From Micromonospora sp. HM5-17 (GTDB taxonomy: Bacteria; Actinomycetota; Actinomycetes; Mycobacteriales; Micromonosporaceae): a DNA stretch of 64,000 nucleotides. Each line of letters starts with the position of its first letter. The first letter of the stretch is position 1. Below the pieces are notes generated by a model, which saw only the letters and a list, made by a program, of their open reading frames with translations, was not told where the DNA came from and searched no databases. The position numbers were made by a program, and so were the translations under genes. The stretch spans positions 992,001 through 1,056,000 of the forward strand of contig NZ_RJWA01000001.1 in the NCBI RefSeq assembly GCF_003762835.1, in the 5' to 3' direction. Below, piece after piece: positions 18,617 to 28,140 of this stretch.

Positions 18617-20232
18617 CCCAGGCCGTCGACAACGTGGCGCTGGTGCCGGCGTACCTGGCCGCCGGTACGGCCGTACTGGTGCTCCTGGCCGACCTGCTCG
18701 TGGCCCGGCGGGGCGTGACGATGGCCGTCGTCGCGACCGGAGCCGCCGCGACCGGGCTCGGCGCCGTCCTGGTCGGTCTCGACGGCCCGCGGCGGACGTT
18801 CTGCGTCGGCACCGCCTGCTCCTACCAGGCGACCGGGCGGACTGCCCTGGTCGGCTGCCTCTTCGCCCTGCTCACCCTCGCGGTGCTGGCGCTGTCGGCG
18901 CCGCTGCTGCGCGCCGGGGAGGCGCCGTCCGGGGAGTACTGCTTCCTCCTCGCCTGCTCGATGACCGGCGGCGTGGTGCTCGGTGCGGCCGGCGACCTGA
19001 TCACCCTGGTCGTGGCCCTGGAGACGCTGACCCTGCCGCTGTACGTCCTGGTCGGGCTCCGGCGGCGCAGCGTTGCCGGAACGGAGGCGGCGCTGACCTT
19101 CTTCGTGGTCAGCGTGGTCGCGACCGCGGTGACCCTGCTGGGTGCGGCGCTGCTCTATGCGGTCACCGGGGTGGTGCACCTGAGCGCGCTCGGCGCCGCC
19201 CTCGCGGCCGGGCCGACACCGCCGGAGCCGCCGCTGGCGGTGGTGGCGGTGGCGCTGGTGGTGCTCGGACTGGTCTTCAAGGTGGCGGCGGTGCCGTTCC
19301 ACGCCTGGGCCCCGGCGACGTACGACGGGGCACCGGTGCCGATCGCCGCATACCTCTCCACCGCCTCCAAGCTCGGCGGGGTGGTCGCGCTGCTCGCCGT
19401 CGTCGGCGCCGGTCCCGGACCGGCGGCGGTCCCGTCGGCGCCGACCGCCCCGCCGGCGGCGCCCGTCGTACCGACCCCGCTGCCGACCGAGGTCACCGGC
19501 CCGGTGTTGGCGGTCGTGGCGGTGCTGACCATGGCGGTCGGCAACCTGGTGGCGCTGCGGCAGCGTCGGATGGTCCGGCTGCTGGCCTGGTCGTCGGTGG
19601 CGCAGGCCGGCTACGTGCTCGCTCCGCTCGGCGCGCTTGCCGGCTCGGCCGGCCGGACCCCGGAGGCGCTGGATGCCGCGGTGGCCGCGGCGGTCGCGTA
19701 CACCGTCTTCTTCGTCCTGCTGGAACTCGCCGCGTTCGCCGCGGTGGTGACGCTGCGCCCGGTGGTCGCCGACGGTGGCGAGATCGCCGACTACCGCGGC
19801 GCGGCCCGGCGCCGGCCGTGGGTCGGCGCGGCGTTCGTGCTCGCCCTGGTCGGGCTGGCCGGACTGCCACCCGGGTTCGCCGGGCTCTTCGCCAAGGTCG
19901 TCGTCGTCCGGTCGCTGCTGGCCGGGGACGCCGGCTGGCTCGCCGTGGTGGTCGCGCTGAACGCGGTGGTCGGGCTCGCGTACTACGTACGCGTCGCCGC
20001 GACGCTCTACGCCCCGGAGCCGGCGGTGACCCGGGCCGGCGACGAGGCCGCGGCGCCCCCCACCCCGACGGACCCGGCGGCGCCGGCCGCCCCGGCGGGC
20101 GGAGCGCCGGTGTCCGGGCCGGCGGCCCTTCGCCCGGGCTGGGCGGTTGTCGCCGCGCTCGCCGCCGCCACCGTCGTCGCGATCGTCGTCGGCTTCGCCC
20201 CGCAACTCGTCCTGGACGTCGCCGCCCAGTGA
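18613..20232 (+). CDS. nuoN: NADH-quinone oxidoreductase subunit N
   Basis: Third antiporter-like subunit (about 539 residues). Signatures: ALETLTLPLYVLVGLRRR, LVFKVAAVPFHAWAPATYDG, AYLSTASKLGG and MVRLLAWSSVAQAGYVL. GTG 18613 is preferred to 18604 because it continues the GTGA-overlap pattern. Pro/Ala-rich insertions lie near residues 255-285 and 475-505. This is the last gene of the cluster; no terminator is evident in the 109 bases before htpX. Confidence 0.93.
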   Translation: MTQAVDNVALVPAYLAAGTAVLVLLADLLVARRGVTMAVVATGAAATGLGAVLVGLDGPRRTFCVGTACSYQATGRTALVGCLFALLTLAVLALSAPLLRAGEAPSGEYCFLLACSMTGGVVLGAAGDLITLVVALETLTLPLYVLVGLRRRSVAGTEAALTFFVVSVVATAVTLLGAALLYAVTGVVHLSALGAALAAGPTPPEPPLAVVAVALVVLGLVFKVAAVPFHAWAPATYDGAPVPIAAYLSTASKLGGVVALLAVVGAGPGPAAVPSAPTAPPAAPVVPTPLPTEVTGPVLAVVAVLTMAVGNLVALRQRRMVRLLAWSSVAQAGYVLAPLGALAGSAGRTPEALDAAVAAAVAYTVFFVLLELAAFAAVVTLRPVVADGGEIADYRGAARRRPWVGAAFVLALVGLAGLPPGFAGLFAKVVVVRSLLAGDAGWLAVVVALNAVVGLAYYVRVAATLYAPEPAVTRAGDEAAAPPTPTDPAAPAAPAGGAPVSGPAALRPGWAVVAALAAATVVAIVVGFAPQLVLDVAAQ

Positions 20233-20341
20233 CCGTGCGGCGTTTTCCCAGGTAATTCACAGTCATATCCGGATTGTTGGTGGGGACTCGATTGTTGCAC
20301 CGGTTGGCGGGCCCACCGGCCCGCGCACCGAAGGAGTGATC

Positions 20342-21211
20342 GTGCGTAGCCACCACAACGGTCTCAAAACAGCCGCGCTACTTGGCCTGCTCACCGCTCT
20401 GATCCTCGGCGTCGGTTACTGGTTCGGCGGCAGCAGCGGTCTGGTGATCGCTGTGATCGTCTCGCTGGCTATGAACGCCGCCAGCTACTTCTGGTCCGAC
20501 AAGCTCGCCCTGAGCGCGATGCGGGCACGGCCGGTCAGCGAGGCCGAGTTCCCGGCGCTCTACCAGATGGTCCGCGAACTGGCCGCCGAGGCCGGTCAGC
20601 CCATGCCCCGGCTGTACGTCAGCCCGACGATGCAGCCCAACGCGTTCGCCACGGGACGTAACCCGCGGCACGCGGCTGTCGCGGTCACCCAGGGCATCAC
20701 GCAGATCCTGGACTACCGGGAGCTGCGGGCCGTGATCGGCCACGAGCTGTCGCACGTCTACAACCGGGACATCCTGATCTCCAGCGTGGCCGCCGGCCTG
20801 GCCGGCATCATCACCATGCTGGCGAACATCGCCTGGTTCATCCCGCTCGGCGGCGGGGACGACGAGGACGCGCCGAACCCCGCCGTCCTGCTGCTGACGA
20901 TCATTCTCGGCCCGATCGCGGCCACCCTGATCCAGCTCGCGATCAGCCGGAACCGGGAGTTCCAGGCGGACGCCTCCGGTGCCGCCCTGACCCGCGACCC
21001 GCTGGCCCTGGCCAGCGCCCTGCGGAAGATCCACGCCGGCACCCAGCGGCTGCCGCTGCCGGCCGACAACCGGCTGACCAGCACCGCCCACCTCATGATC
21101 GACAACCCGTTCCGGGGCGGCGGGCTGGCGACCCTCTTCTCCACCCACCCGAGCATGGAGGAGCGGGTACGCCGCCTGGAGCAGATGGCGTACACCGGCT
21201 TCGCCCGGTAA
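20342..21211 (+). CDS. htpX: membrane zinc metalloprotease HtpX
   Basis: M48-family membrane protease involved in quality control of membrane proteins. The 289-residue product has two N-terminal helices, the zinc motif HELSH (His134, Glu135, His138), a third ligand in NREFQADASGA, and two more helices between. Start GTG 20342, with AAGGAG at 20331-20336. A strong hairpin follows the stop. The adjacent nuo operon is probably not functionally related. Confidence 0.94.
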   Translation: MRSHHNGLKTAALLGLLTALILGVGYWFGGSSGLVIAVIVSLAMNAASYFWSDKLALSAMRARPVSEAEFPALYQMVRELAAEAGQPMPRLYVSPTMQPNAFATGRNPRHAAVAVTQGITQILDYRELRAVIGHELSHVYNRDILISSVAAGLAGIITMLANIAWFIPLGGGDDEDAPNPAVLLLTIILGPIAATLIQLAISRNREFQADASGAALTRDPLALASALRKIHAGTQRLPLPADNRLTSTAHLMIDNPFRGGGLATLFSTHPSMEERVRRLEQMAYTGFAR

Positions 21212-21238
21212 CCGGTGTAGAGCGCGCATCACGGGCCT

Positions 21239-21271
21239 CGGCCCCGGCTCCTGTCCACGGAGCCGGGGCCG
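21239..21271 (+). terminator. terminator after htpX
   Basis: A 13-bp perfect GC-rich stem (21239-21251 with 21259-21271) with a seven-base loop, 28 bases past the htpX stop. No T-run follows. Confidence 0.8.
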
Positions 21272-21529
21272 GCCCGCGTCTGGTGTCCGGACGTGGTCGG
21301 GGCCGGGGATCGGCGCCGTCCGGCGACGGCCGAACCGGGCCGGGTGGGTCGGGTCGGGTGTGGCGCGTGAGCCTCATCCCATGGCTTTCCGCCGATGCCG
21401 AGCCGCGGGGTGTGCTGGCGGAGTGGGGCCTCGGCGGGCGTGGTAACCCGGTTCAGCCCGAGGCGGGCTTTGGTTATGGTCGGAACCGAATCCACGCGTT
21501 ACACCTTCACGACCGAGGAGTGCCTGCCG
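21272..21529. other. spacer upstream of the MFS gene
   Basis: No gene is supported here. TATGGT near 21475 could be a -10 box for the transporter gene, giving a leader of about 45 bases. Otherwise nothing recognisable. Confidence 0.35.
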
Positions 21530-22798
21530 GTGACCGCGCTGCGTCAGTACCTGGAGGTGTGGCGGATCCCCGGCGCGCCGATGCTGCTGATCGCCGGCAT
21601 CGTCGGTCGGCTCGGCATCGGCATGACGCCGCTGGCCCTGCTGCTGGTCGTCGAGCAGGTCACCGGCCGGTACTCGCTGGCCGCCGTCGCCGGCGGGGTG
21701 TACGCGCTCGCCGGCGCCGCGGTCAGCCCGATCGCCGGCCGGATCGCGGACCGGGTCGGCCCCAGCCCGGTACTCCTGGTCACCGCCGTGGCGCACCCGG
21801 CGGCGCTGGTCGGGCTGCTGCTCGTCAGCCGCGCCGGAGCCGACGCACTCATGATGATCGTCGTTGCGTCGGCGTTCGCCGGAGCGACGTACCCACCGAT
21901 GACCGCCGCGATCCGGGGTGCGTGGCACGACCTGACCGACCCCGCCTCCGGCCGCTATGCCCTGCGCAACACGGCGCTCGCCGCGGAGACCTCCCTCTTC
22001 GAGCTCGTCTTCGTGGTCGGTCCGTCCCTCGTCGCGCTCTTCGTGCTGGTCGCCGATGCCCGGGCCGCGTTGCTCGGCGTGGCGGTGGTGACGCTGGTCG
22101 GCACCGTCGTCGTCGCGCTCGGCCGGGTGATGCGGAGCTGGCGCCCGCATCCGCGAGAGGCCCACGCCAGGGGACTCGGCCCGCTGCGGGTCAGTGGGTT
22201 CCCGGCGCTGCTCTTCTGCGTCGCCGGGCTCGGTGTCGCGTTCGGTGCCGCCGGAGTGGCGGTCCCGGCGTACGCCAGCGCGCACGACGCGCCCAACGCG
22301 GAGAGCGTGGCCGGGATCCTGCTCGCGATGTGGGGCACCGGAAGCGCGATCGGTGGATTCTGGTTCGGCACCCGGCCGCCGGCCCGGAACGCCACCCGGC
22401 AGTTCGCCCGGCTCCTCGCCCTGCTCGCGGTGACGTTCGGGGTCTTCGCCGTGATGCCCGGCCCGGTCGCGCTCGGGGTGGCGCTGGTGGTTGGCGGCGC
22501 CACGATCGCGCCGGCCCTGACCGTGGAGAACACCATGATCGGGCGGATCTCGCCGGCGAGCATGCTCAACGAGTCGTACACCTGGATGGTCACCGTGGCG
22601 GTGGCGGCGAACGCGGCCGGTGGTGCGGGGGCCGGGGTCCTGGTCGACCTGGTCGGCGTACCGTGGGCCTTCGTCTTCGCCGGGCTGGCGGTCGCGGCCG
22701 CCGCGGTGGTCGCGGCGCTGCCGACCGGTTCGATCGCCCGGGCCGAGGCGATGGCCGTGGTACGCCTCGAACGCGCCCTCGCCACCGACCCGAGCTAG
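21530..22798 (+). CDS. MFS transporter
   Basis: Major facilitator superfamily permease of 422 residues with about 12 hydrophobic helices. The loop 2/3 motif reads [14 protein letters not shown] (family motif GxxxDRxGRR-like). The central loop after helix 6 is short and basic ([14 protein letters not shown]). It resembles the drug- or sugar-efflux MFS proteins common in actinobacteria, but the substrate cannot be inferred. Start GTG 21530, with GAGGAG nine bases upstream; further upstream in-frame starts would add a Cys/Arg-rich segment atypical for the family. Confidence 0.88.
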   Translation: MTALRQYLEVWRIPGAPMLLIAGIVGRLGIGMTPLALLLVVEQVTGRYSLAAVAGGVYALAGAAVSPIAGRIADRVGPSPVLLVTAVAHPAALVGLLLVSRAGADALMMIVVASAFAGATYPPMTAAIRGAWHDLTDPASGRYALRNTALAAETSLFELVFVVGPSLVALFVLVADARAALLGVAVVTLVGTVVVALGRVMRSWRPHPREAHARGLGPLRVSGFPALLFCVAGLGVAFGAAGVAVPAYASAHDAPNAESVAGILLAMWGTGSAIGGFWFGTRPPARNATRQFARLLALLAVTFGVFAVMPGPVALGVALVVGGATIAPALTVENTMIGRISPASMLNESYTWMVTVAVAANAAGGAGAGVLVDLVGVPWAFVFAGLAVAAAAVVAALPTGSIARAEAMAVVRLERALATDPS

Positions 22799-22914
22799 CC
22801 TGCGCCGGCCGCCGGCCCGCCGGCGGTCCCGAAGGCGGGTCTCCCCGCCGTGCCGGCGGTCCCGGGCCACCCACCCCATGGTCGGAATCGGCGCCGGGAT
22901 CGTAGCCTCCTGGC

Positions 22915-23259
22915 ATGGAGGAGACCTGCGAGGTGATCATCACCGCGGCGGACGCGGACTGGCTGGCGGAGTTCACCCGCCGCCTCGTCACGGACCGGCT
23001 CGCCGCCTGCGGGCACAACATCGCCGTGATCCGCTCGATCTACCGGTGGGAGGGGAACGTCCAGGACGAGGACGAGGCCCGGGTCGCGCTGCACACCCGC
23101 CGGGCGCTGGTGCCGGAGATCGTGGCGCGGAGCCACCAGGAGCACCCGTACGAGGTGCCGTGTGTGATCGCCCTGCCGATTCTCGACGGCAACCCGGACT
23201 ACCTGCGCTGGATCATCGAGGAGACCCGGGAGCCGGCGGCTACGGCGGCCCAGGACTAG
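22915..23259 (+). CDS. cutA: CutA1-like divalent-cation tolerance protein
   Basis: A 114-residue trimeric signal-transducer-like fold. Signatures: LAACGHNIAVIRSIYRWEG (family: LAACVNI--vSiYxWxG), EDEARVALHTR, and EHPYEVPCVIALPI followed by NPDYLRWI. The biological role in bacteria is poorly defined; a link to metal tolerance is known for E. coli. TAGCCT at 22903-22908 is six bases from the ATG, which suggests a leaderless message. Confidence 0.93.
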   Translation: MEETCEVIITAADADWLAEFTRRLVTDRLAACGHNIAVIRSIYRWEGNVQDEDEARVALHTRRALVPEIVARSHQEHPYEVPCVIALPILDGNPDYLRWIIEETREPAATAAQD

Positions 23260-23260
23260 A

Positions 23261-23290
23261 CCGGGGCGGCCTCCACGGAGGCCGCCCCGG
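23261..23290. terminator. bidirectional terminator between cutA and yajQ
   Basis: A perfect 13-bp stem (23261-23273 with 23278-23290) and a four-base loop between two convergent genes; it can serve both. Confidence 0.88.
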
Positions 23291-23311
23291 TGCACCTGGA
23301 TATCGCGCAGC

Positions 23312-23806
23312 TCAGCGGTAGTTGGTGAACTGGAGCGCGATCCCGAAGTCCTCGGCCTTGAGCATCGCGATCACGGCCTGCAGGTCGTCCTTCTTCTTAC
23401 CGGTGACCCGCAGCTGGTCGCCCTGGATCTGCGCCTGGACCCCCTTCGGACCATCCTCGCGGATCTTCTTGCTGATCGCCTTGGCCTTGTCCGGCGCGAT
23501 GCCCTGGATGATCCGGCAGTCGATCTTGTATACCTTGCCCGACTGGCGTGGTTCGCCGGCGTCGAGCGACTTGAGCGAGATGTTCCGCTTGACCAGCTTC
23601 TCCTTGAACACGTCCAGGGCGGCCTTGACCCGCTCCTCCGTCTCCGCCTCCAGCGTGACCGCCTGGTCGCCCGCCCAGGAGATGGTGGCGCCGGTGCCCC
23701 GGAAGTCGAATCGGCTGCCAAGCTCCTTCTCGGTTTGCCGGAGGGCGTTGTCGATCTCCTGCCGGTCGACCTTGCTGACGATGTCGAACGACGGGTTGGC
23801 TGCCAT
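23312..23806 (-). CDS. yajQ: YajQ/UPF0234 family nucleotide-binding protein
   Basis: A 164-residue protein of the YajQ family. It opens with [20 protein letters not shown] and contains [21 protein letters not shown] and [20 protein letters not shown], with two ferredoxin-like repeats. Some members bind c-di-GMP or nucleic acid (known in the family); here the role is inferred only. Start ATG 23806. It is convergent with cutA and divergent from tRNA-Tyr. Confidence 0.95.
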   Translation of the reverse strand: MAANPSFDIVSKVDRQEIDNALRQTEKELGSRFDFRGTGATISWAGDQAVTLEAETEERVKAALDVFKEKLVKRNISLKSLDAGEPRQSGKVYKIDCRIIQGIAPDKAKAISKKIREDGPKGVQAQIQGDQLRVTGKKKDDLQAVIAMLKAEDFGIALQFTNYR

Positions 23807-23954
23807 GGTCTCCGCTCCTGCTGTATGCATCGTGACGGTGTGCCGGGGCCGCCCGGGCGGCGGCACGACAAGCCGACCGTACCCGGTTGCACGGCCCCCC
23901 GATGTAACCGCTATCCTTGCTCCCGTCGCCGCGCACGACGGGGCGGCACGCCCA

Positions 23955-24038
23955 GGCGGGTTGCCCGAGCGGCCAATGGGAGCGGACTGTAAATCCGTCG
24001 CGAAAGCTACCGAGGTTCGAATCCTCGACCCGCCACCA
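23955..24038 (+). tRNA. tRNA-Tyr(GTA)
   Basis: Class II tRNA with acceptor stem GGCGGGT/ACCCGCC, anticodon GTA at 23989-23991 in loop CTGTAAA, a long variable arm (about 24000-24010), T-loop TTCGAAT, discriminator A and an encoded CCA (24036-24038). Confidence 0.97.
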
Positions 24039-24047
24039 GGTGCCTGA

Positions 24048-24087
24048 GAAGGCCCCTGACCAGCCATAACCCTGGTCAGGGGCCTTC
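24048..24087 (+). terminator. terminator of the tRNA-Tyr gene
   Basis: A perfect 16-bp stem (24048-24063 with 24072-24087) and an eight-base loop, nine bases after the CCA end, followed by a T-containing stretch. Confidence 0.9.
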
Positions 24088-24226
24088 TTCGCCTTCTGAT
24101 GCTTGGTGACCTTGATCGCCCCTGGTTGTCCGGTCCATCGGGCACACCACCGGGCACGCGGGATCGGCCCGCGCTGTGGGCCTGGTGAGGCCCGGGACGA
24201 CCGTCCGAGGCGGTAGCGTCGGCGGC

Positions 24227-25039
24227 GTGAGTTCCCGTGACGGGCGTCCGCGCTACCTGCGACTGGCGGAGGAGCTGCGCGAACGCATCGTGAACGGAGA
24301 ACTGCCTCCGGGAGCGGCCATGCCCGGCGACACGGAGCTGGCCGCGTCGTCCGGGCTGTCGCGGAGCAGTGTCCGAAACGCCATCCGTCAGCTGCGGGAA
24401 TGGGGCCTGGTCCGGGCCGAACCGGGCCGGGGCACGTACGTGCGGGAGCCTCGACAGCGGATCCGTCGGCGCACCACCGAGCGGTACCAGTGGGAGAAGG
24501 ATCGGGTCCTGCGGGACGAGGCCGAGCGGCGTCGCACCGGCGGGACGGAGCACGACACCGGCCTGACCGTCGACGATCTCACGTTCCACGCCGAGTATTC
24601 GCAGGTCGAGGCGGACCAGGACATGGCGGCGGCGTTCGGTCTGCCGGTCGGCACCCTGCTGCTGCGCCGGACGTACTGGACCAGTTCCCGGCACGAGACC
24701 GCCCCGCTGTCGCTGTCGTACTCGTACCTGCCGTACGACTACGTGAAGGCCAACACGCAACTCCTGTCGGCTGACCACGAACCCTGGCCCGGGGGCACGC
24801 AACACCAACTGTTCACGGTGGGGATCGAGCTGGACCGGATCGAGGAGGTCGTCCGGGCCCGGCCTCCACTGCCAGACGAGGCGGAACTCCTCGACATCGA
24901 ACCCGGCGTCGCCGTCCTCGACGTGCGCAAGACGTCGTACGACACCACCGACCGGGTGGTCGAGGTCGCGGACATCGTCTTCCCCGGCGACCGGACGGAG
25001 CTCTGTTTCACCACCACGCTGAGGCGGTGGCACCGGTGA
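24227..25039 (+). CDS. GntR-family (HutC-type) transcriptional regulator
   Basis: A 270-residue regulator. The N-terminal winged helix covers about residues 5-75 ([45 protein letters not shown]), followed by a UTRA-type effector domain (about 110-265). Start GTG 24227; TAGCGT at 24214-24219 is seven bases upstream, suggesting a leaderless message. The stop overlaps the glycosyltransferase start (GTGA), so the regulator probably controls that gene and itself. The effector is unknown. Confidence 0.92.
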   Translation: MSSRDGRPRYLRLAEELRERIVNGELPPGAAMPGDTELAASSGLSRSSVRNAIRQLREWGLVRAEPGRGTYVREPRQRIRRRTTERYQWEKDRVLRDEAERRRTGGTEHDTGLTVDDLTFHAEYSQVEADQDMAAAFGLPVGTLLLRRTYWTSSRHETAPLSLSYSYLPYDYVKANTQLLSADHEPWPGGTQHQLFTVGIELDRIEEVVRARPPLPDEAELLDIEPGVAVLDVRKTSYDTTDRVVEVADIVFPGDRTELCFTTTLRRWHR

Positions 25040-25815
25040 GGCGTCTCGTCTCGGTCGTCACCCCGGTTCACTGGCCGAGCGTCGGCTACCTCGCCGACGC
25101 CTACGCCTCCCTGGCCGGACAGACGATGCCGGACGGGTGGGACTGGCAGTGGCTCGTCCAGGAGGACGGCCAGGACGGGCTCCTGGTCGACCACCTTCCC
25201 GACGATCCCCGGATCGTGCCCGGCAGCGGTCGGCCCGGCGGCCCCGGCGTCGCTCGTACGCTCGCCCTCGCCCGCGCCGAGGGCGAGATCGTCAAGGTCC
25301 TCGACGCCGACGACCAGCTCACCCCGGGCGCGCTCGCCCGGGACATCGCGGTCCTCACCGAGAACCCGCACATCGGCTGGACCACCTCCCGGGTCCTGGA
25401 CCTGCTTCCCGACGGCACCGCCCAGGAATGGGACCAGGACCCGCCCGAGGGCCCCATCAGCCGCGGTTCCGTCCTCGCCTTCTGGAAGGCCCACGACTAC
25501 CGGGTGCCCGTCCACCCCGCCACCCTGTGCATGCGCCGAGACCTGCTGGTCGCCCTGGGCGGCTGGATGGCCCTCCCCGCCAGCGAGGACACGGGCCTGA
25601 TCATCGCCGCCAACGTCCTCACCGACGGCTACTTCATCGCCGAACCCGGCCTGCTCTACCGGAAGTGGCCCGGCCAGATGACCGGCCAACTCGCCCACCG
25701 CGAACCCGGCGAACACGCCGCCCGGATCCGCGTCATCGAGGCCCGCGCGTACGCGTTGCAGTCCCTTCTGGCAACCACGCTGCCGTCCGTCACCCCGGAC
25801 CCGCCGTCCACCTGA
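25036..25815 (+). CDS. family 2-like glycosyltransferase
   Basis: A 259-residue GT-A fold protein: [20 protein letters not shown] (nucleotide-sugar loop), [20 protein letters not shown] (DxD-type metal site) and a C-terminal acceptor region. There is no membrane segment, so it is probably cytoplasmic. The acceptor is unknown. It is translationally coupled to the upstream GntR gene. GTG 25036 is chosen over 25027 because of the 4-base overlap. Confidence 0.88.
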   Translation: MRRLVSVVTPVHWPSVGYLADAYASLAGQTMPDGWDWQWLVQEDGQDGLLVDHLPDDPRIVPGSGRPGGPGVARTLALARAEGEIVKVLDADDQLTPGALARDIAVLTENPHIGWTTSRVLDLLPDGTAQEWDQDPPEGPISRGSVLAFWKAHDYRVPVHPATLCMRRDLLVALGGWMALPASEDTGLIIAANVLTDGYFIAEPGLLYRKWPGQMTGQLAHREPGEHAARIRVIEARAYALQSLLATTLPSVTPDPPST

Positions 25816-25957
25816 ACGGCTCCGGCCCGGTGGTGCGAGGACGGCATGGCCGGCTCAGGTCGCCTCGCGACGGGCCGAGCGGCGGTACGACCGTCGCCCC
25901 GCGGCGGCGGTGGTGCGGTGGCTCATCGTCGGGTTCCCACGTACCGTCTGCTCCGGA

Positions 25958-27751
25958 CTACGCCACGACCTCGGCTCCGGCGTGGAGTCGGCCGGCGGCC
26001 ATGGTGCGGCGCGCGCCGCGCCAGCGTCGCCGGAGCTGGCGGTCGTGGCTGACCACGACGAGCGCACCGGGAAAGTCGGCCAGGGCCGCCTCCAGTTCCT
26101 CCACCAGCCCGGGCGAGAGGTGGTTGGTGGGTTCGTCCAGCAGCAGGACGTCGGCGGGCGCGCTGAGTAGCCGGGCCAGCGCGAGCCGCTGTCGCTGGCC
26201 GGTGGAGAGCGCACCCACGGGGACGGTGACCTGGTCCCCGTGGAACAGCCCCAGGCCGAGGAGGCGGTCACGGTGCTCCTCCGGCGGGCCGGGCAGCCCG
26301 TGGGCGTACGCGGCGAGCAGGCTCTGCCGTGGGTCGGCGACGACGGGGTCCTGCGGCAGGTAACCGCACCGTCCCCGCCGTCGTACGTGCCCACCGTCGG
26401 GGGACAGGTGACCGGCGAGCACGGCGAGCAGGGTGCTCTTGCCCGCGCCGTTCGCACCGTCGATCAGCAGCCGGTCGCCGGCCCGTACGGTCAGGGAGAC
26501 CTCGTGGAGCCGATCAGCGACCGTGACCGCCACGGCTTCCAGCAGCGGACCGGCGACCGGGTGCCCGGTCGGCGTCTCCGTCGTCGGCCCGGTCGGTACC
26601 GACTTCGCCGGGCCGACCGACGCCGACTCCGCCCGCGCGCTCGACGTCGTCGCCGAGGGCCGGGCCGCGGCCGTCGTCATCTGCGGCGCCGTCGGCGACG
26701 GTGCCGACGCCACGGGTGACGCCGCCGACAGGCTCGACGGGAGCGCGAACCGGAGCGGCTGCGGTGGCGGCGGCACGGGCCGGTCGAGGAGTCGGCGGAG
26801 CCGCTGCTCGGCGTTGCGGACCCGGCTCGCCACCGACTGCTGCACCCGACCGCCGTGCCGGTCGTACGCCACCTTGTTGCGGTCCTTCATCATCCGGCCC
26901 GGCGCGACGGCGCGGGCGCTGGTCGAGGCGACCTCGCGCAGCCGCTCGACCTCGGTCCGCCAGCGCTCGTACGCCTCGACCCACCGTCGCCGGGCGGCGG
27001 CCTTCTCGGCGAGGTAGCCGGGGTAGCCGCCGCCGTAGCGGTGCAGGGTACGGCGGTCGGCGTCCACCTCGACCAGGGTGGTGGCGACCTGCTCGAGAAA
27101 GATCCGGTCGTGCGAGACGACGACGCTGGTCCCGCCCCGGGTCCGCAGGTGCTCCGCCAGCCAGGTGAGGGCGGCGTCGTCGAGGTGATTGGTCGGTTCG
27201 TCGAGGAGCAGGATCTCCGAACCGGCGGAGAGCACCGCCGCGAGGTGTAGCCGGGCCTGCTCGCCGCCGGAGAGGTGGTCGAGCCGGCGGTCCTGGTCGA
27301 TCCCGGCCAGGCCGAGGCCGTGTAGCGTCCGGGCCACGCGGGCGTCGGCGTCGTACCCGCCCCGGAGTTCGAAGCGTGCCGTCAGGTCGGCGTACTCGGC
27401 CAGGTCGCCCGCGTCCCCGGCCGCCAGCCGCGGCTCCAGCGCCCGTAGCCGTGCCTCGATCTCGCGTAGCTCGGCCAGGGCGTTGTCGATCACCTGCCGT
27501 ACGGTCAGGTGTCCGGGCAGCGGTGAGTCCTGACCGAGATAGCCGAGGCCGCCCTCGGCGACCACGACCACCCGCCCCTCGTCCGGGTGCTCCCGGCCGG
27601 CGAGAAGCCGTAGCAGCGTGGACTTGCCGGAGCCGTTCTCGCCGATGATCCCGGTCCGTTCGCCCGGGGCGATGGCGTGGCTGACCTCGTCGAAGATGAT
27701 CCGTTCGCCGTACGACTTGGTGACGGCATGCAGGCTGAGCTGGGAAGGCAT
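25958..27751 (-). CDS. ABC-F ATPase (ribosome-associated; possible antibiotic resistance)
   Basis: Soluble duplicated ATPase of 597 residues with no membrane domain. First cassette: Walker A GENGSGKS (37-44), signature LSGGE (160-164), Walker B LLLDEP (181-186). Second cassette: GANGAGKS (432-439), LSTGQ (515-519), LLLDEP (536-541). The interdomain linker has an Arg-rich helix and then an unusual Ala/Pro/Thr insert (about 335-400). ABC-F proteins bind the ribosomal E site, and several protect against macrolides, lincosamides or pleuromutilins; which applies here cannot be read. Start ATG 27751, directly facing a TetR remnant. Confidence 0.92.
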   Translation of the reverse strand: MPSQLSLHAVTKSYGERIIFDEVSHAIAPGERTGIIGENGSGKSTLLRLLAGREHPDEGRVVVVAEGGLGYLGQDSPLPGHLTVRQVIDNALAELREIEARLRALEPRLAAGDAGDLAEYADLTARFELRGGYDADARVARTLHGLGLAGIDQDRRLDHLSGGEQARLHLAAVLSAGSEILLLDEPTNHLDDAALTWLAEHLRTRGGTSVVVSHDRIFLEQVATTLVEVDADRRTLHRYGGGYPGYLAEKAAARRRWVEAYERWRTEVERLREVASTSARAVAPGRMMKDRNKVAYDRHGGRVQQSVASRVRNAEQRLRRLLDRPVPPPPQPLRFALPSSLSAASPVASAPSPTAPQMTTAAARPSATTSSARAESASVGPAKSVPTGPTTETPTGHPVAGPLLEAVAVTVADRLHEVSLTVRAGDRLLIDGANGAGKSTLLAVLAGHLSPDGGHVRRRGRCGYLPQDPVVADPRQSLLAAYAHGLPGPPEEHRDRLLGLGLFHGDQVTVPVGALSTGQRQRLALARLLSAPADVLLLDEPTNHLSPGLVEELEAALADFPGALVVVSHDRQLRRRWRGARRTMAAGRLHAGAEVVA

Positions 27752-28140
27752 TGGGTACTCCCGGAGCGTCGAAGGACGATCTCCGGGCGCTCAACCACGA
27801 GGTGTACGCCGCGTTGACCGCCGATCCCCCGATCACGTCGGCACTGATCACCGCCGCGCTCCGGTCGCCGCCGGCGGCCGAGGCCCTTCGCGCGTTCTGG
27901 GCCGATCGGTACGCCCGCAGCGCGGCCGTGGTCCGGCGGGCCGTGGCACGGGGTGAGATCCGTGCCGACGTCGACGCGTATCGCCTGCTCGTCGCGGCGA
28001 CCGCGCCGCTCTACCACGAGCTGGTGCTGCTCGGGACGACGCCGACCCCGCGGCTCGCCGACCAGGCGGCCCGGGACGCCGCGGCGGCCGCGCGGGCCGG
28101 GGCGTTCACCGTCGACACGTCCGTGGCGATGGGCTCCTGA
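27751..28140 (+). pseudogene. TetR-family regulator remnant lacking the DNA-binding domain
   Basis: About 125 residues match the C-terminal ligand/dimer domain of TetR regulators: NHEVYAALTADPPITSALIT, a PAAEALRAFWADRY stretch, then VVRRAVARGEIRADVDAYRL and a final amphipathic helix. No N-terminal helix-turn-helix precedes it; in-frame sequence upstream is the antisense of the ABC-F gene. The likely reading is a 5' deletion at the ABC-F junction. Codon use is still coding-like, so the loss may be recent, or a TTG at 27751 may give a short product. Confidence 0.6.

Noticed and set aside
15927-18812. Long minus-strand open frame opposite nuoL, nuoM and nuoN
   Set aside because: Gln/Arg/Gly-rich antisense shadow; the plus strand encodes three complete Nuo subunits.
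23955-28140. Possible integrative element attached at tRNA-Tyr
   Set aside because: The GntR gene follows the tRNA, but no integrase, excisionase or second copy of the tRNA 3' end was found downstream.
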